From the NCBI RefSeq assembly GCF_021655115.1, contig NZ_PPXY01000041.1, positions 1 to 36,310 of the forward strand: a stretch of 36,310 bases of DNA. Direction: 5' to 3'. This document shows, one piece after another, positions 1 to 9,574 of the stretch (positions are counted from its first letter, which is position 1; each line of letters starts with the position of its first letter). The position numbers and the translations under genes are program-made. This DNA comes from Clostridium sp. Cult3. GTDB taxonomy: Bacteria > Bacillota > Clostridia > Tissierellales > Tepidimicrobiaceae. The notes under the pieces are model-generated. The model searched no databases. It was not told the DNA's origin and was given only the letters and a program-made list of their open reading frames with translations.

Positions 1-177
1 ATAGTTTATTGAATTATATCATTTAATCCAGTATAAATAAACCTGTAGATCAAAATCCTTAAAAGGAAGGGCAAATATTAAAAAATTGTAACAAACTATA
101 GACTATTTAATTAATAAATAATATAATTTATAACTAAATAGTGAAAGGATATTTGGATAGCGTATTAAATATTTGAA

Positions 178-205
178 TTGACACCTATAAATAATTTGAT
201 ATGAT
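178..205 (+). promoter_or_regulatory. SigA-type promoter for the yicC operon
   Basis: TTGACA at 178-183 and TATGAT at 200-205 are separated by 16 bases, close to the vegetative consensus. Transcription would start near 212, just before the GGAAGGGGA ribosome site at 215-223. A second, weaker candidate lies upstream (TAGACT at 99-104, 17 bases, TATAAT at 122-127). The rest of 1-177 is AT-rich and shows no gene. Confidence 0.7.
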
Positions 206-228
206 ATCTATGATGGAAGGGGATATAA

Positions 229-1110
229 ATGATTAAGAGTATGACTGGATTTGGCAGAGGAGAATCGACAAATGAGGTGCATAATTTCAATGTAGAGATC
301 AAGACTGTGAATCACAGATATAATGATATAGTAATTAAAATGCCAAAGCATATTAATTACTTGGAAGAAAAAATAAAAAGAACTATTAAGGATAAAATCA
401 ATCGTGGCAGGGTAGAGGTATATATAAATCTAGAATACATAGATGAGTCCGCAGTTGATGTAAAAGTGGATTTATCTCTTGCTAATGCCTATAAGGAAGC
501 ACTAAATACATTAGCTGATCAACTGGATATTAAAGATGATGTTAACTTATCCCATATGCTTAGTTTTTCAGAGATAATTAGAACAGAAAGGAAAGAACTA
601 AATGAGGATGAAACTTGGAATTGCCTGGAAGTTGCAATTGTTGAAGCTCTAGATTGTGTCATAGATATGAGAATTAAGGAAGGCTTAGCATTAAAATCAG
701 ATTTAGAGGCTCAACTTATGAGTATGGATGAAATTATAGATAAGATTGAAGAGAGATCTCCTTTAGTAGTTATAGAATATAGAGAAAAATTAGAGTCTAG
801 GATTAAAGAAATTTTGAATATAGATTGCAATATAGATGAAGAAAGGCTTGCTTATGAAGTAGCCTTCTTTGCCGATAAAAGCGATATAAACGAAGAAATT
901 ATAAGATTTAAATCCCATATAAAACAGTTTCTTAAAAGTTTGGAGGAAAATGAGCCTGTAGGTAGAAAGTTAGATTTTCTAATCCAGGAAATGAACAGGG
1001 AAATCAATACCATAGGTTCTAAGGCTAATGATCTAGTTATTTCTAATAGCGTCGTAAATATAAAAAGTCAATTGGAAAAGATGAGAGAGCAAGTTCAGAA
1101 TATCGAATGA
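229..1110 (+). CDS. yicC: YicC/YloC family endoribonuclease
   Basis: The 293-residue product has the family N-terminus [10 protein letters not shown], an N-terminal YicC-like domain (about 1-155) and the conserved C-terminal DUF1732 part (about 210-293) containing [20 protein letters not shown]. Length is normal for the family. Family members (E. coli YicC, B. subtilis YloC) are reported to act as RNA endonucleases in RNA turnover; acidic residues in the C-terminal domain are thought to bind metal. The ATG at 229 follows a good ribosome site. It is the first gene of a tight operon with remA, gmk, rpoZ and coaBC, the same order as in B. subtilis. The family call is firm; the substrate is unknown. 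Confidence 0.95.
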   Translation: MIKSMTGFGRGESTNEVHNFNVEIKTVNHRYNDIVIKMPKHINYLEEKIKRTIKDKINRGRVEVYINLEYIDESAVDVKVDLSLANAYKEALNTLADQLDIKDDVNLSHMLSFSEIIRTERKELNEDETWNCLEVAIVEALDCVIDMRIKEGLALKSDLEAQLMSMDEIIDKIEERSPLVVIEYREKLESRIKEILNIDCNIDEERLAYEVAFFADKSDINEEIIRFKSHIKQFLKSLEENEPVGRKLDFLIQEMNREINTIGSKANDLVISNSVVNIKSQLEKMREQVQNIE

Positions 1111-1123
1111 TGGAGGGAGTTAT

Positions 1124-1390
1124 ATGTCAATACAACTAATAAATATTGGATTTGGTAATATTGTATCAGCAAATAGAATCATTGCAATTGTTAGTCCTGA
1201 ATCCGCTCCTATAAAAAGAATGGTGCAGGAGGCTAGGGATAAGGGCATATTAATAGATGCCACCTATGGTAGAAGAACCAGAGCAGTAATAATAACTGAT
1301 AGTGATCATATAATACTTTCAGCGGTACAGCCAGAAACCGTAGCTCAGAGATTAAATAATAAATCCAGCGAAAAAATTGATTTAAATTAA
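1124..1390 (+). CDS. remA: RemA/DUF370 family regulator
   Basis: An 88-residue protein beginning [20 protein letters not shown], with the conserved family segments [12 protein letters not shown] and [23 protein letters not shown] split across residues about 23-70. In B. subtilis RemA is a DNA-binding activator of biofilm-matrix and osmoprotection genes that forms ring-like oligomers; the regulon here is not known. GGAGG at 1112-1116 precedes the ATG. Position between yicC and gmk is conserved across Firmicutes, and the short spacers (13 and 13 bases) imply co-transcription. Confidence 0.93.
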   Translation: MSIQLINIGFGNIVSANRIIAIVSPESAPIKRMVQEARDKGILIDATYGRRTRAVIITDSDHIILSAVQPETVAQRLNNKSSEKIDLN

Positions 1391-1403
1391 GAGGTGAGTG
1401 AGA

Positions 1404-2006
1404 ATGTCAAAAGGTTTTTTGTTGGTAGTATCTGGACCTTCTGGCTGTGGCAAAGGTACTATTTCTAAAGAATTATTAAGGCGAAATGAAAAGCTAATAT
1501 TCTCTGTATCAGCTACTACAAGAAAGCCAAGAGTTGGAGAAAAAGATGGAATAAACTACTTCTTTATAGATGAGGAGAGGTTCCAATCTATGGTAAGTGG
1601 CGGCGAGTTTCTTGAGTATGCATACGTTCATAACAACTATTACGGGACTCCAAGGAAGTTTGTACTGGATAATATAGAAAAAGGAGAAATAGTTTTACTT
1701 GAAATAGATGTTCAAGGAGCATTACAGGTGAAAAAAGCTTATCCTGAGGCGGTGTTTATATTTATATTGCCACCTTCTATGGATGAATTGAAGAATAGGA
1801 TAACAAAGCGAGGAACTGAGAGTCAAAAGGATATAGATATAAGATTGAAAAATGCATTTGAGGAATTGAAATTTGTTGATGAATATGATTATTTTGTCAT
1901 AAACGATAAGGTTAAAAGTGCAGTAGAAAGTATTGAGGCCATAGTTACGGCAGAAGAATTAAAGGTCAAAAGACATAAAAATCTTCTTGAAAACATTAAT
2001 ATTTAG
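1404..2006 (+). CDS. gmk: Guanylate kinase
   Basis: Guanylate kinase phosphorylates GMP to GDP with ATP in the cytoplasm, supplying GTP and dGTP and recycling GMP from (p)ppGpp and cyclic-di-GMP metabolism. The P-loop GPSGCGKGT is at residues 11-19, followed by the GMP-binding stretch SATTRKPRVGEKDGINYFF (about 36-54) and the lid helix IxxRLKNAFEEL. The 200-residue length is typical. I chose the ATG at 1404, 6 bases after GAGGTGA (1391-1397), over an in-frame GTG at 1398 that overlaps the ribosome site. The stop codon TAG touches the rpoZ ribosome site. Confidence 0.97.
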   Translation: MSKGFLLVVSGPSGCGKGTISKELLRRNEKLIFSVSATTRKPRVGEKDGINYFFIDEERFQSMVSGGEFLEYAYVHNNYYGTPRKFVLDNIEKGEIVLLEIDVQGALQVKKAYPEAVFIFILPPSMDELKNRITKRGTESQKDIDIRLKNAFEELKFVDEYDYFVINDKVKSAVESIEAIVTAEELKVKRHKNLLENINI

Positions 2007-2016
2007 GAGGGATAGT

Positions 2017-2226
2017 ATGTATAATCCATCTTTTAATGAACTTTCTAAGATTGGAGATAGTAGATATACATTGGTAATGTTAACAGCTAAAAGAGCAAGA
2101 CAAATCGTAGATGGTGCAGATCCAATTATTGAAACCGATTCTACTAAGCCTGTAAGCATTGCTATTGAGGAGATATTAGAAAGAAAAATAAAATATACAA
2201 GGCCAGATATTAAGGGTTACAAGTAG
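2017..2226 (+). CDS. rpoZ: DNA-directed RNA polymerase omega subunit
   Basis: A 69-residue omega subunit, which binds the C-terminal part of beta-prime and helps RNA polymerase assembly. Family hallmarks are MYNPSFNEL, then SRYTLVMLTAKRARQI (residues about 15-30), which packs on beta-prime, and KPVSIAIEEI near the C-terminus. The ATG at 2017 has AGGAGG at 2005-2010; a longer in-frame reading from 1987 would start inside gmk without a ribosome site. The order gmk-rpoZ-coaBC is conserved and spacing is 10 and 8 bases. Confidence 0.95.
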   Translation: MYNPSFNELSKIGDSRYTLVMLTAKRARQIVDGADPIIETDSTKPVSIAIEEILERKIKYTRPDIKGYK

Positions 2227-2234
2227 GTGATGAT

Positions 2235-3443
2235 ATGCTTAAAGATAAACATATTATTATAGGGGTAACGGGAGGGATTGCTGCCTATAAGGTAGTAGAT
2301 GTAGTTAGTAGGCTGAAAAAACTGAATGCCAATGTGGAAGTCATAATGACGGAAAATGCGACCAAATTCGTTTCGCCCCTAACTTTTCAAACTTTATCTT
2401 TGAATCCCGTTTATGTAGGAATGTTTGATGAACCTAAAAATTATGATGTAGAGCATATTTCCCTAGCTGAGAGGGCTGATATGTTTCTAATAGCACCAGC
2501 AACGGCAAATATCCTTGGAAAGATTGCTAATGGTATTGCTGATGACCTACTTACTACTACAATAATGGCAACAAAATCTAAGGTTGTATTTGCTCCAGCT
2601 ATGAATACTAATATGTATCAAAATCCTGTTGTGCAAGGAAATATTAAGTATTTGAGTGATTTAGGATATGAATTTATTAATCCAGGGACTGGGATATTAG
2701 CATGCCAGACTTATGGACCGGGTAGAATGGCTGAACCTAAGGATATAGTAGAATATATATTGAGTAGTTTTAATAATAAACAATTATCAGGTAGGAAGAT
2801 AGTCGTAACCGCTGGCCCAACTATTGAACCTATCGATCCAGTTAGATATATGACTAATCATTCTAGTGGTAAGATGGGCTATAGCATAGCCAAAGTAGCA
2901 AAGGCTAGAGGAGCAGACGTTGTGTTGATTACAGGTCCGACTGCTATAGAACCTCCAACAGGAGTGAAGGTAGTTAGGGTTAACACTACCAGGGAGATGT
3001 TTAATGCAGTGGAAGAACAATTTTCTTCCTGTGATGTGCTTATAAAAGCTGCAGCACCTTTAGATTATAGGCCAGACAAGGTTAGTGATGAGAAGATAAA
3101 AAAAGGTTTGAAAGAAACTGATGAATTAAATATTAAGTTTGTAAGAAATCCAGATATAGCAGCCCACTTTGGGAAAATCAAAGAAAATAGGATAATAGTT
3201 GGATTTGCTGCTGAAACCAACAATATAACACAGTATGCTAAAGAAAAGTTGAATAATAAAAACTTTGATTTTATTGTAGCAAATGATGTTTCCAAAGAGG
3301 GGGCAGGCTTCAAATCAGATACTAATATAGTCTCAATAATAGATAGAGAAGGTAGTATTGAAAACTATCCAATATTAAATAAAATTCAAGTAGCAGAAAT
3401 GTTGCTGGATAAGGTTACTAATTTGTTAAATATTAAAAGCTAG
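2235..3443 (+). CDS. coaBC: Bifunctional phosphopantothenoylcysteine synthetase/decarboxylase
   Basis: CoaBC performs two steps of CoA synthesis: CTP-dependent joining of phosphopantothenate and cysteine, then FMN-dependent decarboxylation to phosphopantetheine. The CoaC flavoprotein half is residues 1 to about 175, with the conserved His74 (EHISLAER), Asn125 in PAMNTNMY and Cys157 in the flap GILACQTYGPGRMAEP. The CoaB half starts at about 186 with GRKIVVTAGPTIEPIDPVRY and carries the NHSSGKMG nucleotide motif and VRNPDIAAHFG. The 402-residue length is normal. Its partner coaD lies in the same window at 21737. The stop codon sits inside a 20-bp hairpin that separates it from priA. Confidence 0.96.
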   Translation: MLKDKHIIIGVTGGIAAYKVVDVVSRLKKLNANVEVIMTENATKFVSPLTFQTLSLNPVYVGMFDEPKNYDVEHISLAERADMFLIAPATANILGKIANGIADDLLTTTIMATKSKVVFAPAMNTNMYQNPVVQGNIKYLSDLGYEFINPGTGILACQTYGPGRMAEPKDIVEYILSSFNNKQLSGRKIVVTAGPTIEPIDPVRYMTNHSSGKMGYSIAKVAKARGADVVLITGPTAIEPPTGVKVVRVNTTREMFNAVEEQFSSCDVLIKAAAPLDYRPDKVSDEKIKKGLKETDELNIKFVRNPDIAAHFGKIKENRIIVGFAAETNNITQYAKEKLNNKNFDFIVANDVSKEGAGFKSDTNIVSIIDREGSIENYPILNKIQVAEMLLDKVTNLLNIKS

Positions 3444-3474
3444 ATAGATGGATAATCTAGCTTTTAATATTTAA
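3426..3474 (+). terminator. 20-bp perfect hairpin across the coaBC stop codon
   Basis: Positions 3426-3445 and 3455-3474 are exact reverse complements around a 9-base loop, with core AAAAGCTAGAT / ATCTAGCTTTT. The coaBC stop TAG (3441-3443) is in the left arm. No clean U-run follows; the descending arm is itself T-rich. It could be a terminator or an mRNA-protecting hairpin between coaBC and priA. Confidence 0.6.
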
Positions 3475-3496
3475 ATTAGAAAAAAGGATTGATTAT

Positions 3497-5983
3497 ATGG
3501 AAAAGAGGTATGCACAAGTAATAATTGACAATAGGGCTTCTAGTACTGACAAGCCTTATACTTATATTATAGAGCCATATATGTTTGATATAGTACAAGA
3601 AGGTATGCGAGTATTGGTTCCCTTTGGAAGAGGGAATAGGATTATTAAAGGGATAGTTATAAGTATAGGGGAAAACTACGATGAAGAATATACATTGAAG
3701 AGCATAATTGACGTTATCGATGATAAACCCCTTATATCCAAGGATATGATCCAACTTAGTTTATGGATGTCTAAAGAGTACTTATCTCCTTATCTAGATG
3801 CTTTTCAAAGGGTATTACCTCCTGGTGATTTTAAAGAAGTGCAAACAGTTGTTTCTATTAGTAATAATTATAATCTTTATAAAGATAAACTCAGTCCATT
3901 GGAAGAGGATATTATTAATTTGATAAATAGGAAAGGGAATGCTTTGGAATTAGAAGTCATTAAAGATACTATTAATAATCCTAACATTAATTCTTGTATA
4001 AAAGCAATGGAAAGCAGGGGATTAATAGAAACCACACTGGAAATTCAAAGTACCATAGGAAAAAAATATGAAAAATATGTGTACTTAAAGAACACATCTC
4101 TATCCTATGATGATATGGTAGATTTGATAGGTACTAGAAGTTATAAACAATTAGAAATAGGAAGATTTTTATTATCAATGGAGAATAGGGAGATTTTATT
4201 AAAACAATTAATGGAAATAACCAATAGCTCTTTATCTACGGTAAAAGAATTAGACAAAAAAGGGATAATAGACATATATGAAAAGGAAGTATACAGGACA
4301 CCTATTAAAGAATATATTCCTCCCTATAGGAAACGGTTATTAACACCTAAACAAAAACATTGCGTCGATACAATAATGAATAATATTAAAGCTGGAAAGA
4401 AGGATAATAAATTTTTAATCCATGGTGTTACTGGAAGTGGCAAGACTGAGATCTATCTTCAATTAGTGGAGGAGATGATTAAGATGGATAAGGAAACTAT
4501 AGTATTAGTTCCAGAGATATCCTTAACTCCTCAAACTATTGAAAGATTTGTTGGTAGATTTGGTAATAACGTAGCGGTTTTACATAGCAAATTATCCTAT
4601 GGGGAAAGATTTGATCAGTGGAGAAAAATCAAAGAGGGAAAGGTAAAAATAGCTGTGGGCGCACGTTCTGCTATATTTGCACCATTCAACAATTTGGGAT
4701 TGATTATTATCGATGAAGAGCATGAGTCTACCTATAAATCAAGTATGAATCCTAAATATCATGCAATGGAAGTAGCAGAAAAGAGATGTGAACAATCAGG
4801 AGCTTATTTAGTTATGGGTACTGCCACTCCATCTATTGAAAGTTATTATAAAGCAAAAAAAGGTGAGATAAAGTTATTATATTTAGATAAAAGAATCAAT
4901 CGTAAAAAAATGCCTGAGGTAAAAATCGTAGACATGAGAGATGAACTAAATCAAGGGAACAAATCCATATTTAGCAGAGAGCTTTATGAAGCTATAGATA
5001 AAAACCTTAAGGCCAAGAAGCAAACTATACTTTTTTTAAATAGGAGAGGTTACTCTACTTTTGTTTCTTGCAGGCAGTGTGGATATGTAGTAAAATGTAA
5101 TTCATGTGATATATCTATGACCTACCATATGAAGGATAATAAATTAAAATGTCACTATTGCGGATTAGCTATTGATCCACCAACTATATGCCCTGTATGT
5201 AGAAGCAAATATATAAAATATTTTGGTATAGGCACGGAGAAAGTAGAGGATTATACTAAAAGGATGTTTCCGAAGGCGGTAGTTGAAAGAATGGATATGG
5301 ATACTACCAGTAGAAAAGGAAGCTACCAATCAATACTACAAGAAATGAAGGACAAAAAAATAGATATATTAATTGGCACCCAAATGGTAGCTAAAGGATT
5401 GGACTTTGAGAATGTAACGCTTGTGGGTATAATTGCAGCAGATACTAGTTTAAACTTACCAGACTTTAGAGCATCTGAGAGAACCTTTCAACTTATAACA
5501 CAAGTAGCTGGAAGAGCTGGAAGAGGAGATTATGAGGGCAGGGTAATAGTTCAAACCTACAGTCCAGAGCATTATAGTATTCAATATGCAAAAAAACATG
5601 ACTATATATCCTATTATGAAAAAGAGATAATGCTCAGGGAAGAGTTTACATATCCTCCTTTTACCAATATAATATCTATAGTTATATATGGGGAAACTTT
5701 AAAACTTGTAACTGCCAAATCAAAAGAAGTATATGGACGTCTATTAAACAAAATGATTGAGGAGGGGTTAGAGGAATTAACGGATGATATAGTAGGACCT
5801 TATCCAGCACCTTTGGAAAGGATAAAGAAAAATTTTAGGTATCAAATACTAATTAAGTGTATAGATGATGATTTGAAAAAGTTAAAAAGTATTGTAGAAT
5901 GGGTATGTATAAAAAATAAGGATAAAATAAATTATGATGGAATTAAGTTAAATATAGATATTAATCCAAATTCGATTATGTAG
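3497..5983 (+). CDS. priA: Primosomal replication restart helicase PriA
   Basis: PriA is a 3'-5' superfamily 2 DNA helicase that recognises stalled forks and reloads the replication machinery. The 828-residue protein has the N-terminal DNA-binding domain (1 to about 105, ending [14 protein letters not shown]), a winged-helix-like middle, Walker A GVTGSGKT at 310-317, DEEH at 406-409 and the [14 protein letters not shown] and QVAGRAGR motifs. Eight cysteines at 525, 528, 534, 537, 552, 555, 565 and 568 form the two zinc sites. The family is usually 730-810 residues, so this is slightly long but intact. It is followed 11 bases later by def, the usual order. Confidence 0.97.
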   Translation: MEKRYAQVIIDNRASSTDKPYTYIIEPYMFDIVQEGMRVLVPFGRGNRIIKGIVISIGENYDEEYTLKSIIDVIDDKPLISKDMIQLSLWMSKEYLSPYLDAFQRVLPPGDFKEVQTVVSISNNYNLYKDKLSPLEEDIINLINRKGNALELEVIKDTINNPNINSCIKAMESRGLIETTLEIQSTIGKKYEKYVYLKNTSLSYDDMVDLIGTRSYKQLEIGRFLLSMENREILLKQLMEITNSSLSTVKELDKKGIIDIYEKEVYRTPIKEYIPPYRKRLLTPKQKHCVDTIMNNIKAGKKDNKFLIHGVTGSGKTEIYLQLVEEMIKMDKETIVLVPEISLTPQTIERFVGRFGNNVAVLHSKLSYGERFDQWRKIKEGKVKIAVGARSAIFAPFNNLGLIIIDEEHESTYKSSMNPKYHAMEVAEKRCEQSGAYLVMGTATPSIESYYKAKKGEIKLLYLDKRINRKKMPEVKIVDMRDELNQGNKSIFSRELYEAIDKNLKAKKQTILFLNRRGYSTFVSCRQCGYVVKCNSCDISMTYHMKDNKLKCHYCGLAIDPPTICPVCRSKYIKYFGIGTEKVEDYTKRMFPKAVVERMDMDTTSRKGSYQSILQEMKDKKIDILIGTQMVAKGLDFENVTLVGIIAADTSLNLPDFRASERTFQLITQVAGRAGRGDYEGRVIVQTYSPEHYSIQYAKKHDYISYYEKEIMLREEFTYPPFTNIISIVIYGETLKLVTAKSKEVYGRLLNKMIEEGLEELTDDIVGPYPAPLERIKKNFRYQILIKCIDDDLKKLKSIVEWVCIKNKDKINYDGIKLNIDINPNSIM

Positions 5984-5994
5984 GAGGAATATAT

Positions 5995-6462
5995 ATGGCA
6001 ATTAGACAGATAAGATATTATGATGATCCATTGCTTAGAAAAACATCTCGGGAAGTTACAGAGATTAATGATAGGATAAAAATTCTAATAGAAGATATGG
6101 TAGAAACAATGTATGATAATGAAGGAGTAGGATTGGCAGCTCCTCAGGTTGGAGTTTTGCGAAGGGTAGTTGTTATTGATATAGGTGAAGGGGTTTTAAA
6201 ATTGATAAATCCTGAAATAATTTATGAGGAAGGAGCAAACATAGATGTTGAGGGGTGCCTAAGCGTTCCTAATCGAATTGGAACTGTAAAAAGACCTGAA
6301 ACAGTCAAGGTTAAATATTTGGACGAATTAGGTGAGGAAAAAACTATAGAAGGCACAGGATTATTGGCAAAAGCCCTTTGTCATGAAATAGATCATCTTG
6401 ATGGAATATTGTTTATAGATAAAATGATAGATGAGATCATACCTGAAGAAGAAGAGGATTAG
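5995..6462 (+). CDS. def: Peptide deformylase
   Basis: Removes the formyl group from the N-terminal Met of nascent proteins at the ribosome exit. All three motifs are present: GVGLAAPQ at 44-51, EGCLS with metal ligand Cys88, and HEIDH with His130, Glu131 and His134. The metal is normally Fe2+ or Zn2+. The 155-residue length with an acidic tail (EEEED) is typical of the short clostridial form. AGGAGGA at 5982-5988 precedes the ATG. It pairs functionally with fmt, which starts 14 bases after it. Confidence 0.97.
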   Translation: MAIRQIRYYDDPLLRKTSREVTEINDRIKILIEDMVETMYDNEGVGLAAPQVGVLRRVVVIDIGEGVLKLINPEIIYEEGANIDVEGCLSVPNRIGTVKRPETVKVKYLDELGEEKTIEGTGLLAKALCHEIDHLDGILFIDKMIDEIIPEEEED

Positions 6463-6476
6463 ACTCTGGAGGTGAT

Positions 6477-7409
6477 ATGTTGAATATAGTATTTATGGGT
6501 TCACCAGAATTTGCAGTTCCTTCTTTAGAATCATTACACCACAAGGGGCATAGTATTTCATTGGTTGTAACGCAAAAAGATAGGCCTAAAGGCAGAGGCA
6601 AAAAGCTGTTGCCTACCCCAGTGAAGAATAAGGCTTTAGAATTAAATTTAGAGGTTTATCAACCTGATTCTATTAACTCCTTGGAGGGGACTAATAAAAT
6701 AAAAGAATTAGAACCAGATTGTATTGTGGTTGTTGCATTTGGTCAAATACTGAAAAAAGACATTTTAAATATTCCAAAGTACGGTTGTATAAATGTTCAT
6801 GCTTCTCTCCTTCCTAAATATAGAGGAGCAGCACCGATAAACTGGGCTATTATAAACGGTGAGAAGGAAACGGGTATTAGTATTATGGAGATGGATGAAG
6901 GTCTTGATACGGGAGATGTTTTAAGGTCAAAAAGTATAGCCATTGAAGATCATGATGATTCCCAGTCTATTCATGACGAGCTAGCCATATTGGGGAGTCA
7001 GTTAGTTGTAGAAACCCTCGAGGATTTCGAACATGGTAGGATAAAAAAAATACCACAAGATGATGATTTATCAACCTATGCACCATTGTTATCTAAAAAG
7101 ACTGGGAAGATCGATTGGAATTACAAAGGTGAAAAAATTATCAATATGATAAGGGGGTTGAAACCATGGCCTTCTGCATATATGGTATATAGTGGACAAA
7201 ATGTAAAAATCCACAAGGCAAAAATGATAAATAAATTTTCAGATTTAGGTAATGGAATTGTAACGAAGGTTTCAGATGAAGGTATTTATGTTAATTGTGA
7301 AGATAGTTGTATTGTTATTGAAGTTTTACAATTTCCAGGAAAGAAAAAACTCCACGTATCAGAATATTTGAAAGGTAATGATTTTGATGTTAATATAAAA
7401 TTAGACTAA
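6477..7409 (+). CDS. fmt: Methionyl-tRNA formyltransferase
   Basis: Transfers a formyl group from 10-formyl-tetrahydrofolate to initiator Met-tRNA. The N-terminal formyltransferase domain begins with FMGSPEFAVPSL and carries the catalytic triad Asn106, His108 and Asp144 in INVHASLLPKYRGAAPIN and the following segment. The tRNA-binding C-terminal OB-like domain spans about 205-310. The 310-residue length is normal. The ATG at 6477 lies close after GGAGGTGAT; the adjacent TTG at 6480 is a possible alternative start. Together with def this forms the formylation-deformylation pair. Confidence 0.96.
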   Translation: MLNIVFMGSPEFAVPSLESLHHKGHSISLVVTQKDRPKGRGKKLLPTPVKNKALELNLEVYQPDSINSLEGTNKIKELEPDCIVVVAFGQILKKDILNIPKYGCINVHASLLPKYRGAAPINWAIINGEKETGISIMEMDEGLDTGDVLRSKSIAIEDHDDSQSIHDELAILGSQLVVETLEDFEHGRIKKIPQDDDLSTYAPLLSKKTGKIDWNYKGEKIINMIRGLKPWPSAYMVYSGQNVKIHKAKMINKFSDLGNGIVTKVSDEGIYVNCEDSCIVIEVLQFPGKKKLHVSEYLKGNDFDVNIKLD

Positions 7410-7438
7410 TCTAATTTAGTTTAGAGAGGAGAGCTAAT

Positions 7439-8125
7439 ATGTATAACGGTGGTTATGGGGGAAACTGGATCCTATTTCTATTTCCAGCTTTATTATTTGC
7501 TACCTATGCTCAAATAAAGGTTTCTACATCCTTTAATAAGTATCTCAGGGTGGCTAGCCGTTCTGGTTATACTGGTAGGGAAGTAGCTAGGATGATATTG
7601 GACAGGAATGGACTATATGATGTAAGGATAGAACCTGCTGCAGGACAATTGACAGATCATTATGATCCTAGGACTAGGGTTATTAGGCTATCTAGAGATG
7701 TATACAATGGCAGTTCCATTGCAGCTGTATCCGTTGCAGCCCATGAGGCTGGTCATGCAATGCAGCATGGTGAAGGATATTTTCCTCTAATAATAAGAAA
7801 CAACATAGCTCCTGTTGTAAGTTTAGGTTCCAGATTCGTCTGGATACTAGTGCTATTAGGATTAGTGATAGAACCTTTCCTATTAGAAGTAGGTATAATG
7901 CTATATCTAGCTGTAGTACTATTTCAAGTTATTACATTGCCTGTAGAGTTTAATGCCAGTAGGAGAGCCTTATATCAATTGGAAAACGGCATTGTGTTTA
8001 GAGATGAGGTAGGGGCATCGAGGAAGGTTTTAACTGCTGCGGCCCTGACCTATGTTGCTGCTACTTTAGTTGCTATAGGGCAGCTGTTGCGGTTACTTGC
8101 CTTATCCAATAGAAGAAGAGATTAG
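7439..8125 (+). CDS. Membrane zinc metallopeptidase (YugP family)
   Basis: A 228-residue membrane protein of the Zn_peptidase_2 family (B. subtilis YugP type). The zinc motif HEAGH is at 102-106 in AAHEAGHAMQH, and a likely third ligand Glu170 lies in LPVEFNAS. Hydrophobic segments near 10-25, 122-148, 152-170 and 196-220 place the active site at the membrane. The N-terminus is Gly/Tyr-rich. The physiological substrate is not known. It follows fmt by 29 bases and is closed by a strong terminator, so it is the last gene of the priA-def-fmt unit. This family is often found next to fmt and rsmB in Clostridia. Confidence 0.88.
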   Translation: MYNGGYGGNWILFLFPALLFATYAQIKVSTSFNKYLRVASRSGYTGREVARMILDRNGLYDVRIEPAAGQLTDHYDPRTRVIRLSRDVYNGSSIAAVSVAAHEAGHAMQHGEGYFPLIIRNNIAPVVSLGSRFVWILVLLGLVIEPFLLEVGIMLYLAVVLFQVITLPVEFNASRRALYQLENGIVFRDEVGASRKVLTAAALTYVAATLVAIGQLLRLLALSNRRRD

Positions 8126-8128
8126 TAT

Positions 8129-8162
8129 TTTTGCCTGGTATTTACCAGGCAAAATAATTTTT
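8129..8162 (+). terminator. Intrinsic terminator after the zinc peptidase gene
   Basis: Stem 8129-8139 paired with 8144-8154 (11 bp, core TTGCCTGGT / ACCAGGCAA) with a 4-base loop, followed by TAATTTTTAT. It ends the priA-to-peptidase unit 18 bases before the rsmB start. Confidence 0.82.
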
Positions 8163-8179
8163 ATAGGAGGAACATATAT

Positions 8180-9520
8180 ATGAATTCCAGGGAAATTGCA
8201 TTAAATATTTTAAAAGATGTTAATATTAATGGGGCTTATTCAAATCTTTCTATAAACAAGCACATAAAAAAAGCAACGTCTATTAAGGATGAAAACTTGA
8301 TCAGAGAGATAGTATATGGAGTAGTTGAAAATCGATTATATTTAGATTATATAATTGCTAAAGCATCTAAAATCAAGATGAAAAAAATCCATCCTAAAAT
8401 ATTGGAGATCCTAAGAATGGGTGTATATCAAATCCTATTTATGGACAGAATCCCAGATAGTGCAGCAGTTAACGAGGCGGTTATTCTGTCCAAAAAACAT
8501 GGGCACAAAGGGGTTAGTGGCTTTGTTAATGGTGTTTTACGAAATATTTCTAGGAATAAGGATGAATTCAAAATAGTTGATGAAGAAAATCAACTGGACT
8601 ATCTATCTATTAAATATTCTCACCCTAAATGGATGCTTAAAAGATGGATTAATGAATATGGCTACGAATTTACAGAAAACCTATGTCGACTAAATAACAG
8701 TAGACCTGGCTTAAACCTACGAGTAAATACTTTAAAAACAAGTAAAGAACAGTTAGTGAAGAGAATGGAAAGTTATGGCTATGTTGTCCATGAAACCGAA
8801 TATGCTAGGGATGGGATAATTATTGAAAATCCTACACGAATCACAGAAATAGAGGAATATAAGCAAGGATTGTTTATTATCCAAGATGAGAGTAGCATGC
8901 TGGTAGCTCAGATAGCTAATCCTATAAGAAATAGCAAGGTTTTGGATTTATGCAGTGCACCTGGTGGAAAATCTACTCATATGGCACAAATTATGGATAA
9001 TCAAGGGCTTGTAATAAGTAGGGATATATATGAACATAAATTACAACTAGTCCAGCAAAACGCAGACCGATTAGGGATAGATATAATAAATACGGAAATA
9101 TATGATGCTACAAAATTAGATAAAAACTTAATAGGTCAGGTTGACTATTGTCTTGTAGATGCTCCCTGTTCTGGACTGGGAATTATTAGGAGAAGGCCTG
9201 AAATAAAGTGGAATAGAAAAGAAGAGGATATACATATATTAAAGGAGATGCAACTAAAAATATTATATAATGCAAAGGAATACATCAAACCAGGTGGTAT
9301 TATAGTATATAGTACTTGTACGATTACAAAGGATGAAAATGAAAAGGTAATTAATAGATTCTTAGATGAAAATAGAGATTTGAAACTTTTGGGATTTAAA
9401 GATCTAATCTGTTCCCATAGGGATATGGAGGCATTGGATAAGGGCTATGTCCAACTTTTCCCCCATGTGCATGGTACTGATGGCTTTTTTATTGCCAAAA
9501 TAACAAAGATTTCTAGTTAA
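8180..9520 (+). CDS. rsmB: 16S rRNA (cytosine-967-C5)-methyltransferase
   Basis: RsmB methylates C967 of 16S rRNA (E. coli numbering) using S-adenosylmethionine. The N-terminal NusB-like RNA-binding domain covers about 1-135. The methyltransferase domain has the SAM motif LDLCSAPGGKSTHMAQ, the DAPCSG motif with Cys330 and YSTCT with catalytic Cys380, the two-cysteine arrangement of m5C enzymes. The 446-residue length is normal. AGGAGG at 8165-8170 precedes the ATG. It heads the rsmB-rlmN-prpC-prkC-rsgA-rpe run found in B. subtilis. Confidence 0.96.
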   Translation: MNSREIALNILKDVNINGAYSNLSINKHIKKATSIKDENLIREIVYGVVENRLYLDYIIAKASKIKMKKIHPKILEILRMGVYQILFMDRIPDSAAVNEAVILSKKHGHKGVSGFVNGVLRNISRNKDEFKIVDEENQLDYLSIKYSHPKWMLKRWINEYGYEFTENLCRLNNSRPGLNLRVNTLKTSKEQLVKRMESYGYVVHETEYARDGIIIENPTRITEIEEYKQGLFIIQDESSMLVAQIANPIRNSKVLDLCSAPGGKSTHMAQIMDNQGLVISRDIYEHKLQLVQQNADRLGIDIINTEIYDATKLDKNLIGQVDYCLVDAPCSGLGIIRRRPEIKWNRKEEDIHILKEMQLKILYNAKEYIKPGGIIVYSTCTITKDENEKVINRFLDENRDLKLLGFKDLICSHRDMEALDKGYVQLFPHVHGTDGFFIAKITKISS

Positions 9521-9534
9521 TGTTTTAATAATTA

Positions 9535-9543
9535 TGGTATAAT
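9535..9543 (+). promoter_or_regulatory. Extended -10 promoter before rlmN
   Basis: TGGTATAAT at 9535-9543 is a TGn-extended -10 with a perfect TATAAT. No good -35 is visible 16-18 bases upstream, as is common with extended -10 promoters. It lies in the 54-base gap between rsmB and rlmN and would give the rlmN-prpC-prkC segment its own start. Confidence 0.55.
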
Positions 9544-9574
9544 GTTTAAATAAGAATACATACGGGGTGGTTTT

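Noticed and set aside
1-177. Insertion-sequence end or gene remnant at the left edge
   Set aside because: I saw no copy of the right-edge repeats and no coding potential; it reads as AT-rich upstream DNA with one weak extra promoter.
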